64,000 nt of DNA from Candidatus Saccharimonadota bacterium (GTDB lineage: Bacteria; Patescibacteriota; Saccharimonadia; Saccharimonadales; Saccharimonadaceae). Below, piece by piece: positions 14,561 to 21,385 of this stretch (positions within the stretch are counted from its first letter, which is position 1; every line of letters begins with the position of its first letter). Made by a program: the position numbers and the translations under genes. The notes below the pieces were generated by a model, which did no database searches, was not told the origin of the DNA, and worked only from the letters and a program-made list of their open reading frames with translations. Location: positions 1 to 64,000 of the forward strand of contig JAFWLT010000005.1 in assembly GCA_017510925.1 (NCBI GenBank). The letters run 5' to 3'.

Positions 14561-17500
14561 TTATCTAGCGATACAACGAACTGGCACCGCACTTTTTATA
14601 CCTATCTTGGTCCAGAAACCATTAGTACCCGTTGAGTGGTCTGTTGAGCTGATGTAGGTGGAAACAGCGGTATTATTGGCGGCTGGGACATTGGTCCACC
14701 ATCTAGTGGCTCTTCCGGCTGTTAAGACGAGCGTTGACTCGCCATTAGTACTTGAAACAGATAGTAAATCTCCTGGTACTGCGTAGAATGGCTCTCTAAT
14801 AATTGGCCAGTCTGCACCGTAGGTCCCATTAATATCGTAGTGCCAATCCCAGTAGACTACATTATAATATTCATCTTTGCCGGCGACGGTATTAGTGGTG
14901 TCTTTATAGTATGTGCTGGTCGGAAGTCGCCAGCCTTTAGGGCAGATAGAAGTATCTGGGATGGATGCTTCAGTATGCGTATTCCCATCATATTGGTAAT
15001 AATCGTCATAATTATCGCTGGCGATGGCAGCAAGCCAGTTGTAATAATTGCCAACATGGCCGTGGGTGCCATTTGTCTCAAACGGTTCGCTAGCAAATTT
15101 AGATTCAGCAGAACAATTGTTGATATCTAATAAGTTGCAAGTGGCTGGGTTTCTAGCTGCTCTGCTAGTGCTATCAAAGTAGATATTGCCCGGATCGAAT
15201 GATTGAGGGAGGTTAAGCTCCTGAGCAGCAATGTAGGAATTTTGAGTTGCCATATTATAAGTAGTGGTTGGTGTCCAGTTGGTCTTGACGTCGCTATCTG
15301 TTGGGGTGAGGGTTCGATCAGAATTTAAGTCAAGATCTAGGTTTTGAGTCATCCAGCAATTGCCGTCACGTATTTTGGCAATCCAGTAAAGTTTGTTGTC
15401 TCTTGTGTCGACCATCTGAGTCTGCACGGTATTATTAGAATCGAAACCGACGCTAGCGCAAAGTTCTGGGGTCATATCTTGCATTTTGTAATATTCTTGA
15501 CCATCTATAGTAACCGTATTTAGACCAGCTGTTTCAAAGGCTTCTTCAAAAGTAACCGGGCGCCATTTAGCATAAAGTTCAATTGTATTGTTTTCGCCTT
15601 CTGGTATGGCGATAGTGGCTTGATCTTGAAGAATATTAGTGTCATTATACCATCTGCCCCAACCGAGGAAGACAAACCCTGGGTTCTCAAATTGATTGGC
15701 TGGAAGGGTAAAATCTCTACCACCAGGGACAAATAGAGTTGGCATAATGGCTTCATTTTCGGTACCATGCCAAGAAGTGTTGAATCTGATATGACAGGTA
15801 GGTTTATTGTGAACATCGCTAAGATAGCCAGGATTATTGGTTTTATCGATATGGGCATAATCTTTTTGGCAATGGTCGCTACTATATGTAGTGCCATTGT
15901 CGCCTACTAGAAGGTTATTATTATTAAACATAGATTGCTCGTCTGTCTCGTTGTACGCATTTACTACAAAATTTTCTGATACATAGATTCCGGTAAGATG
16001 AGCGTCTCCTTCAGCTTCCCAGAACATACGATCCATATTGGTTACCTTACTGGTATCAAAAGTGCTAAGGTCTAGAATTTCTGCTTTGGTATTTTCAAAC
16101 ATGCCACTCATGTCGGTAACATTAGAAGTGCTCCAGTTTTCTGCAGTATGGATATTGAAGTTTTCTATGCCGGTGTTCTTAAATAGGTTGCTCATATCTG
16201 TGACATTAGAAGTGTTCCAGTCACTAAAATCAATCGTTGTTAGATCTGGAGTATTTTCAAACATGCCACTAATATTAGTGGTGCTTTCAGTAACTAGGCT
16301 ACTTGTCCAAATATCTTGAACAGCTGAATCCTTAAACATATTGCCACCGTTTTCTAGATTACCGAATGATGCGCTAAAGTAGGTAAGGTTTTCGCAACCT
16401 TCAAACATACCATAGGCGTTGGTGACACTAGAAAAATCATACATATGCTCGGAAAGGGAATTACCATTAATGTTAGAGCCAGCAAACATATAGGAGGCAT
16501 TTTCTAGGCTGCTAATATCCATACTTTCGTAGTCGTTGTAGCCAATGTATTCTGTAGCAGAGTTTTCAAATGCAGATTCAAAACTGACTACGTTACTTGT
16601 ATCTAGATAATAGAAGTTAGGATATGAAAATGGCATATCTTCAAACATATGGGAGCTGTCGGCATTTAATCTAGGGACAGCTTCACTCCACCAGTAGATA
16701 TTATTATCATCGCGCCAGAGGTAAACTGGGGCGCCGGACTCAGCAATATTATACTTGTTGCTAAAATCTTCAGGGGTTTCCCAATAATTGTCAAAATACA
16801 TTCCTGTATCTGTGCCAACTAGGGTTTTTAGAATGGCGTTAATTTCTGGTCCAGTGATAAGGGTACTTTCTATTCTTTCCCACTCAGCGTAGAGGTAGAT
16901 TTCGTCTTCGTGAGTGAGATTTTTGACTTCAGCTTCGTCGTCGTAGTGGGTGCCAGAACCGTCTGCTTCGGTGTTCCAACCAAGGAATCTGTAACCTTGA
17001 TTGCCGTAGAATTCTCCTTTTGGTAAAGTAAAGGTTTCGTTGGAGTGTGCTTCTAAATAACTTGTGGAATTCATCCCAATGTAAAAATACGGATAAGTCG
17101 ACTCCAAGTCGTAGTAGTTAGGTTCGAAATAAACTGAGTAGTTTTCTTTGCCCCATTCGGCATAGAGGTTGACCGTAGCTCCATCTACGGTGGTGAGATT
17201 TTTGACTTCAGCTTCGTCGTCGTAGTGGGTGCCAGAATAGTCTGACTCGGTATTCCAACCAGTGAATACGAGGTCTTCATTGGTAAAATAGTTAGCTGGC
17301 AGCATTAGGGGAGTATCGTAAGTAGCATTTAAGACTTCGTCTTCGTATGCACCACCGTTGGCGATTAGATTGATATAGTAGGAGATTGGGGTGTAAATCG
17401 GGACGAGCGTCAAATCATCCGTGACAGTAGTAGTTGGATTATAATCGGTACCATCTTGATATGTCCATTTTGAGAAGTTGTGGCCTTCTTTTTCTTCTGG

Positions 17501-18355
17501 ATCCATCATGGTACCACCTGGTTGATTCCAGTCTACTACTTTTTGTTGTACGTTGCCGTCTTCATCGGTGTAAGAAAGGGCAATTTTGTCATATAACTTT
17601 ACCGTTGGTTCTACGGTGATATTAGAAGCAACTATAGTCAGCGCGCGAATGTTGGCGGTCAACGGAATCATCGTGATAAATGCAACTGCAAGACCTAAAC
17701 AAGTGGTGGCGAGCTTCCTTCGCTTTATTTTAACTGCAATAAGGCCAAATATACTAACAAGGCCTGCTAAAATGGCGAACGTAATAGTAAATTGAGTAGC
17801 GCCATCAAGATTTTTTGTATTTTGGCCAGTATCTGGCACGATAGTCGACTCAGGTTCCGTACTGGTGTTTGGCACGATTGTGACATCGTTGGTGGTTTCT
17901 TCGCCCGTGGAGAGATTTTCTAGTATAAAATTAATTGTGGCTGGGGCATTTTGAGTTCTCTGAGATAAATCCGTGACTAGGTTAGTGTAAATAGCCATCA
18001 GAGAGAAATTAAGGCTATCGCCAGGATTTATAGTTGTGTTGGCGTGGTTATCAAATTGGTATTCTACGTATGGGTTGGTGTTTGTTACTTCTATTTGTAA
18101 GAGTTTATAAGGGTTTTGGGTGGGATTTTCTACGGTAAAATTTAGGGTAGCATAGTCATATCTGGCATGGAATTTAATATTTGCATCTACTGTCTCGTCG
18201 TCAAAACTAGTGATTTCTGCCTCAGTAGTTGCAGATTTTTCACCAAGAGTGACGTTAGTAATTTTTAATATATTGCTAGCAGCATTAGCGCTTGCTACGA
18301 AGATAAACGGTAACATTAAAGCAACCACAACGCTTAGAATACCCTGTTTTTTCAT
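14561..18355 (-). CDS. Giant surface protein: internal sorting signal, InlB-type repeats, BspA-like/DUF285 repeats, Fibrobacter-paralog domain
   Basis: 1264 residues. The signal peptide is residues 1-25 (ANA/A). A beta-rich domain (30-160) follows. A complete sortase-type signal comes next: VPDTG (173-177), TM helix (about 188-208) and KIKRRK (209-214). A second hydrophobic helix (215-235) follows at once and looks like another signal sequence. InlB/Listeria-Bacteroides-type repeats (FTGWNTE, FLGWNTEADGSGTHYDDEAEVKNLT, FLGWG) lie at about 325-400, 405-492 and 855-932. BspA-like DUF285 repeats (TSNVTDMSxxF) cover about 565-800. The C-terminus (980-1264) is a Fibrobacter succinogenes major paralogous domain (VDTRDNKLYWIAKI, CWMTQNL, CPKGWRLPT, PVRCIAR). 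It is probably an adhesin. The gene may be a fusion of two surface-protein genes. Confidence 0.88.
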   Translation of the reverse strand: MKKQGILSVVVALMLPFIFVASANAASNILKITNVTLGEKSATTEAEITSFDDETVDANIKFHARYDYATLNFTVENPTQNPYKLLQIEVTNTNPYVEYQFDNHANTTINPGDSLNFSLMAIYTNLVTDLSQRTQNAPATINFILENLSTGEETTNDVTIVPNTSTEPESTIVPDTGQNTKNLDGATQFTITFAILAGLVSIFGLIAVKIKRRKLATTCLGLAVAFITMIPLTANIRALTIVASNITVEPTVKLYDKIALSYTDEDGNVQQKVVDWNQPGGTMMDPEEKEGHNFSKWTYQDGTDYNPTTTVTDDLTLVPIYTPISYYINLIANGGAYEDEVLNATYDTPLMLPANYFTNEDLVFTGWNTESDYSGTHYDDEAEVKNLTTVDGATVNLYAEWGKENYSVYFEPNYYDLESTYPYFYIGMNSTSYLEAHSNETFTLPKGEFYGNQGYRFLGWNTEADGSGTHYDDEAEVKNLTHEDEIYLYAEWERIESTLITGPEINAILKTLVGTDTGMYFDNYWETPEDFSNKYNIAESGAPVYLWRDDNNIYWWSEAVPRLNADSSHMFEDMPFSYPNFYYLDTSNVVSFESAFENSATEYIGYNDYESMDISSLENASYMFAGSNINGNSLSEHMYDFSSVTNAYGMFEGCENLTYFSASFGNLENGGNMFKDSAVQDIWTSSLVTESTTNISGMFENTPDLTTIDFSDWNTSNVTDMSNLFKNTGIENFNIHTAENWSTSNVTDMSGMFENTKAEILDLSTFDTSKVTNMDRMFWEAEGDAHLTGIYVSENFVVNAYNETDEQSMFNNNNLLVGDNGTTYSSDHCQKDYAHIDKTNNPGYLSDVHNKPTCHIRFNTSWHGTENEAIMPTLFVPGGRDFTLPANQFENPGFVFLGWGRWYNDTNILQDQATIAIPEGENNTIELYAKWRPVTFEEAFETAGLNTVTIDGQEYYKMQDMTPELCASVGFDSNNTVQTQMVDTRDNKLYWIAKIRDGNCWMTQNLDLDLNSDRTLTPTDSDVKTNWTPTTTYNMATQNSYIAAQELNLPQSFDPGNIYFDSTSRAARNPATCNLLDINNCSAESKFASEPFETNGTHGHVGNYYNWLAAIASDNYDDYYQYDGNTHTEASIPDTSICPKGWRLPTSTYYKDTTNTVAGKDEYYNVVYWDWHYDINGTYGADWPIIREPFYAVPGDLLSVSSTNGESTLVLTAGRATRWWTNVPAANNTAVSTYISSTDHSTGTNGFWTKIGIKSAVPVRCIAR
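16914..16958 (-). repeat. 45-bp direct repeat, copy 1
   Basis: Identical to 17193-17237. It encodes 15 residues of consecutive InlB-type repeats (GTHYDDEAEVKNLT). The identity at DNA level points to recent duplication. Confidence 0.85.
17193..17237 (-). repeat. 45-bp direct repeat, copy 2
   Basis: Second copy of the repeat at 16914-16958, 279 bp away, so 93 codons per repeat unit. Confidence 0.85.
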
Positions 18356-18378
18356 ATAATCCCTTATTACTTATACTC

Positions 18379-18387
18379 ATTTTAGCA
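18379..18387 (-). promoter_or_regulatory. Promoter of the giant surface protein gene
   Basis: Minus-strand TGCTAAAAT, 23 nt before the ATG; AAGGG in the leader. Confidence 0.65.
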
Positions 18388-18440
18388 TAAATGGAATAGG
18401 AATGACAAGAAAAATAGCAAACAAATGTTTGCTACTTTTC

Positions 18441-18463
18441 TTGGTGCTGGAAGTAGGACTCGA
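18441..18463 (+). repeat. Copy of the tRNA-Tyr 3' end (att-like direct repeat)
   Basis: 23 bp beginning TTGGTGCTGGAAGTAGG, identical to 18517-18539 (CCA end, acceptor and T-arm strand of tRNA-Tyr). GGACTCG in this copy pairs with CGAGTCC at 18473-18479, forming a hairpin. Confidence 0.8.
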
Positions 18464-18484
18464 TTCGAAGAACGAGTCCCCAAC

Positions 18485-18512
18485 TAAAAAGAGCCCTCTG
18501 GAGGCCCTAAAC
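18485..18512 (-). terminator. Terminator of the tRNA-Thr/tRNA-Tyr transcript
   Basis: Read on the minus strand, GGGCCTCC-AGAG-GGCTC-like stem followed by T5. Confidence 0.6.
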
Positions 18513-18517
18513 ATTGT

Positions 18518-18602
18518 TGGTGCTGGAAGTAGGACTCGAACCTACGAAGGCCGAAGCCGAGAGATTTACAGTCTCTTGTCATTGCCACTAGACGATTCCA
18601 GC
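18518..18602 (-). tRNA. tRNA-Tyr (anticodon GTA)
   Basis: 85-nt class II tRNA. Acceptor GCTGGAA/TTCCAGC, anticodon stem AGAGA/TCTCT around CTGTAAA (GTA), long variable arm, T arm GTAGG/CCTAC, encoded CCA. It lies 8 nt after tRNA-Thr in one transcript. Confidence 0.94.
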
Positions 18603-18610
18603 ACTTTTAA

Positions 18611-18686
18611 TGGAGCCGCCAACCAGGTTTGAACTGGTGACCTCATCCTTACCATGGATGCGCTCTACCAACTGAGCTATAGCGGC
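18611..18686 (-). tRNA. tRNA-Thr (anticodon GGT)
   Basis: Acceptor GCCGCTA/TGGCGGC with discriminator U, anticodon stem CATCC/GGATG around ATGGTAA (GGT), encoded CCA. It is the first gene of the tRNA-Thr/tRNA-Tyr unit. Confidence 0.94.
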
Positions 18687-18694
18687 ACTCTATT

Positions 18695-18703
18695 ATTATA
18701 TCA
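18695..18703 (-). promoter_or_regulatory. tRNA-Thr promoter, -10 next to the tRNA
   Basis: Minus-strand TGATATAAT; only 8 nt separate the hexamer from the mature tRNA 5' end. Confidence 0.72.
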
Positions 18704-18730
18704 CACGCAAAGAAAAAGCGCTAGATAAAT

Positions 18731-19132
18731 CTAGCGCAGAAGAAGTGAATTTTTGAGAATTTCTAGAGCTGTTTTTGCTGCAGTTTTGCCGTCGTCAATA
18801 TCAGTGATCATATACGGTGTGCCCGTAGGAAGACCTTCGACTTTAAATAAATCCAATATGTCGTCTTCGTTTTCCATATCTAAGGGGACGCCAATTACAG
18901 GTTGACTTGTAAAAGCTGCGATGTAGCTAGCGAGGCTAGTCGCCATGCTGGAACCAACAACAAATGCGTTGGCTTTAGACTCGGTAACGGCCTCTTTTAT
19001 TTCATAAATGCTGCAATTTTTGACTAAAGTTTTGATCTCGATATCGACCCCCACATCGATCAGATCTTCAATTGCCGACCACATCATTTCTTCGGCAGTC
19101 CTGGAACCAGTAATAATCATGACTTGGCACAT
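18731..19132 (-). CDS. PurE-like domain protein without the canonical catalytic loop
   Basis: 133 residues. The Rossmann-like pattern VMIITGSRTAEEMM, NAFVVGSSMATSLASYIAAFTSQPVIGVPL and DDGKTAAKTALEIL follow the order of N5-CAIR mutase (PurE) blocks. The PurE signature SAHRTP is replaced by VKNCSIYE, and the AGAGGAAHLPG loop by VGSSMATSLAS, so the classical carboxyl transfer is doubtful. No other purine gene is near. It might act in another PurE-fold role (LarB also has this fold) or on a different ribotide. The start follows AAAGGAGTGTAAA. Family moderately sure, function open. Confidence 0.7.
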   Translation of the reverse strand: MCQVMIITGSRTAEEMMWSAIEDLIDVGVDIEIKTLVKNCSIYEIKEAVTESKANAFVVGSSMATSLASYIAAFTSQPVIGVPLDMENEDDILDLFKVEGLPTGTPYMITDIDDGKTAAKTALEILKNSLLLR

Positions 19133-19178
19133 TTTACACTCCTTTCAAGGTACATAACTAGAAATAGGTTACCATCTT

Positions 19179-19187
19179 ATTATATCA
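19179..19187 (-). promoter_or_regulatory. Promoter of the PurE-like gene
   Basis: Minus-strand TGATATAAT about 46 nt before the ATG. Confidence 0.65.
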
Positions 19188-19227
19188 TATTTATGCTAAA
19201 AAATCAAGATATGACTGCTTGAAATAA

Positions 19228-19236
19228 TGATATAAT
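19228..19236 (+). promoter_or_regulatory. Promoter of the SDR-rubrerythrin unit
   Basis: TGATATAAT, 24 nt before the ATG; AAGGAG lies in the leader. Confidence 0.7.
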
Positions 19237-19260
19237 ATAAAAAAATAATAAGGAGATAGT

Positions 19261-20022
19261 ATGTTTGATCTAAAAGGAAAAGTTGCTGTAGTGTCTGGCG
19301 CTTCTTCAGGGCTTGGCCAACAAATGGCTCTAGCATTTGCTCGCCAGGGTGCTTCACTCGTAATTTTAGCTCGTCGCCAAGAAAGGCTAGAAGAATTTAA
19401 ACCAAAATTGCTTGAAGCAGGCGCAAAGGAAGTTTTGCCTATTAAATGTGATGTGACTTCTTCTGAGGACATTGATAATGCCGCCAAAGAAGCCGAAAAG
19501 AAATTTGGCCGAGTAGATATTCTTCTCAACTGTGCTGGTTCTTCCAAAGACAAGGGCGTGCTTGAGATGACTGATGAAGAATGGGATTTTACCATTGCCA
19601 CCGACGAAACTTCTGTGTTTAAGATGACTCGTGCTTTTGCTAACATTATGAAGAAAAACAACTACGGGCGCATTATTAACATTGCTTCTATGTATGGATT
19701 GGTTGGTAATACCGAGATCCATACTGTAGCATATCACGCTTCTAAAGGTGCTGTAGTGAACTTTACCCGTGCCGTAGCTGCAGAGCTTGCTACATCTGGT
19801 ATTACTTGTAACGCAATCTGCCCAGGCTATTTTGAAACAGAACTCACCAAAGCCGTACTTGATACTCCAAGATTCCAAGAATTCGCCAAAACTCACGTTC
19901 CTATGGAACGCTATGGCAAACCAGGCGAGCTAGACGCTGCAGTAGTATTCTTGGCTTCGGAAGAAGCATCTTATGTGACTGGCCTCATTATGCCAGTAGA
20001 CGGTGGCTACACTTGTATTTAA
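19261..20022 (+). CDS. Short-chain dehydrogenase/reductase
   Basis: A classical SDR of 253 residues. The cofactor motif GASSGLGQ is at 14-21, NCAG at about 90, and the catalytic Ser-Tyr-Lys set is IASMYG (Ser), YHASK (Tyr, Lys). The C-terminal motif CPGYFETEL and VTGLIMPVDGGY are typical of FabG/gluconate 5-dehydrogenase-like enzymes. ARR after the second strand suggests NADP(H) use. The substrate cannot be told; no fatty-acid genes are near. It is followed after 9 nt by rubrerythrin in one unit. Confidence 0.9.
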   Translation: MFDLKGKVAVVSGASSGLGQQMALAFARQGASLVILARRQERLEEFKPKLLEAGAKEVLPIKCDVTSSEDIDNAAKEAEKKFGRVDILLNCAGSSKDKGVLEMTDEEWDFTIATDETSVFKMTRAFANIMKKNNYGRIINIASMYGLVGNTEIHTVAYHASKGAVVNFTRAVAAELATSGITCNAICPGYFETELTKAVLDTPRFQEFAKTHVPMERYGKPGELDAAVVFLASEEASYVTGLIMPVDGGYTCI

Positions 20023-20031
20023 GGAGGAAAT

Positions 20032-20577
20032 ATGGATACCATTTATAAAGGCACCAAAACTGAGGAGAACCTCAAAAAAGCTTTTGCTGGAGAGTCTGAA
20101 GCTCGTAATAAATATACATTTTATGCTTCTAAGGCCAAAAAGGATGGCTACGAACAGATTGCAGCTATCTTTACGGAGACGGCTGACAATGAAAAGGAAC
20201 ATGCTAAAATGTGGTATAAGGAGCTTCACGGTGGTGCTGTAGAAGATACCGAAACCAATCTTGAAGCAGCTGCAGATGGCGAAAACTACGAATGGACGGA
20301 TATGTACAAAGGCTTCGCTGAAACTGCTAGAGAAGAAGGTTTTGAAGATCTTGCCAAGAAATTTGAAGAAGTGGCAGCAATCGAAAAAAACCACGAAGAA
20401 AGGTATCGTAAATTGCTCGCCAATGTAAGAGATAAAAAAGTATTCTCAAAAGATGGTGAAGCGATTTGGGTATGTAGGAATTGTGGCCATGTGGTAATTG
20501 GTAAGAGTGCCCCAGAGATTTGCCCTGTTTGCAATCATCCACAAGCTTATTTTGAACTAAAAGCTACTAATTATTAA
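20032..20577 (+). CDS. rbr: Rubrerythrin
   Basis: 181 residues: a ferritin-like four-helix domain with the diiron ligand motifs ([35 protein letters not shown]) and a C-terminal rubredoxin-type iron site (CRNCGH...CPVCNH, about 149-166). It reduces hydrogen peroxide in anaerobes, taking electrons from rubredoxin-like donors. With the oxygen-sensitive NrdD nearby it indicates an anaerobic cell that meets oxidative stress. Cotranscribed with the SDR. Confidence 0.95.
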   Translation: MDTIYKGTKTEENLKKAFAGESEARNKYTFYASKAKKDGYEQIAAIFTETADNEKEHAKMWYKELHGGAVEDTETNLEAAADGENYEWTDMYKGFAETAREEGFEDLAKKFEEVAAIEKNHEERYRKLLANVRDKKVFSKDGEAIWVCRNCGHVVIGKSAPEICPVCNHPQAYFELKATNY

Positions 20578-20579
20578 AC

Positions 20580-20612
20580 AAAAAATAACCCCCTTTCCGG
20601 GGGTTATTTTGT
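20580..20612. terminator. Bidirectional terminator after rubrerythrin
   Basis: Stem AATAACCCCC/GGGGGTTATT flanked by A and T runs, between convergent genes. Confidence 0.92.
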
Positions 20613-20617
20613 TGGTA

Positions 20618-21172
20618 TTATTTTTGAACCTTTTTGTCATATTTGGCTTTACCAAACCCAAGTACTAGAAGTACGATCTCTGGGATAAAGATAAGACCAA
20701 GCACGTATGATACGCCTTTACCGAAGGCTTTAGCGAGCTTAATAGCAAGTACGATTTCTACTACGAGGCTAGCAAGGCAGCTGATAACTGCACCCAAGAT
20801 GAATGGAATATAATTACTCCAGTTGACGAGGTTTAGCTCAGCTTCGATTTCAGCCTGAGTAGCATTCCAATCGATTGGTAGGTTGTTTGCGCTCATCATG
20901 ATACTTGCAAGCACTGTAGCGCCAAGAAGCACCCAGAACCAAACTTTAGCACCTGCAATCTTAAATAGTATATATTGGCCATAGATTGGAATAAGAGATT
21001 TCCAGCCTTTTTCGCCGGCTTTTTCGAAAACCTTCCATTGTCCAATGATTACGAGCGCTGCGAATACGAGCGCTGCAATAGTCATAGTGCCAACAAAACC
21101 ACCCACAAATGCAGCTTCGCTTGTAGATAGAGTGTTTACACTATCTAAGTTTGTTGTTGTTAAGTATTCCAT
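20618..21172 (-). CDS. Membrane protein, DUF5684-like
   Basis: 184 residues with four hydrophobic helices (about 22-44, 68-90, 120-145, 155-175). The cytoplasmic motif WKVFEKAGEKGWKSLIPIYGQY between helices 1 and 2 is typical of DUF5684-type proteins common in Gram-positives and CPR. Function unknown. Leader with GAAAGGAGTATATGG fixes the start; TGTTATAAT lies upstream at 21200-21208 on the minus strand. Confidence 0.75.
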   Translation of the reverse strand: MEYLTTTNLDSVNTLSTSEAAFVGGFVGTMTIAALVFAALVIIGQWKVFEKAGEKGWKSLIPIYGQYILFKIAGAKVWFWVLLGATVLASIMMSANNLPIDWNATQAEIEAELNLVNWSNYIPFILGAVISCLASLVVEIVLAIKLAKAFGKGVSYVLGLIFIPEIVLLVLGFGKAKYDKKVQK

Positions 21173-21252
21173 ATACTCCTTTCTACTTTGTATGCCTTTA
21201 TTATAACATGTTTATGCTAAAAATAATAAAAAACTACAAAATGAAAGTTTTA

Positions 21253-21261
21253 TGGTATAAT
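21253..21261 (+). promoter_or_regulatory. tRNA-Thr(TGT) promoter
   Basis: TGGTATAAT, 9 nt before the tRNA. Confidence 0.72.
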
Positions 21262-21270
21262 ATATTTATT

Positions 21271-21346
21271 GCCGTCTTAGCTCAGTTGGTAGAGCAACGG
21301 TTTTGTAAACCGTAGGTCGTCGGTTCAAGCCCGACAGACGGCTCCA
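21271..21346 (+). tRNA. tRNA-Thr (anticodon TGT)
   Basis: Acceptor GCCGTCT/AGACGGC, discriminator U, anticodon stem ACGGT/ACCGT around TTTGTAA (TGT), T arm GTCGG/CCGAC, encoded CCA. Confidence 0.95.
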
Positions 21347-21369
21347 GGAGCACCAAGCTCCTTTTTTTT
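21347..21369 (+). terminator. tRNA-Thr terminator
   Basis: Stem GGAGC/GCTCC starting directly after CCA, loop ACCAA, then T8. The T-tract touches the TGTGC of the rmuC promoter. Confidence 0.88.
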
Positions 21370-21370
21370 G

Positions 21371-21379
21371 TGCTATAAT
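21371..21379 (+). promoter_or_regulatory. rmuC extended -10 (leaderless spacing)
   Basis: TGCTATAAT ending 6 nt before the ATG at 21386. Confidence 0.78.
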
Positions 21380-21385
21380 AAGTTT

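Noticed and set aside
19387-20394. Long minus-strand frames opposite the SDR and rubrerythrin genes
   Set aside because: Cys/Phe/Ser-rich shadow translations with no start signals; the plus-strand genes have clear family motifs.
21368-21385. A recurring N-terminal peptide MCYN when genes are extended to an upstream TTG (21368, 25697-, 39050, 60914-)
   Set aside because: TTG-TGC-TAT-AAT is the promoter itself read as codons. The true starts are the ATGs 6-9 nt after the -10; the peptide is an artefact.
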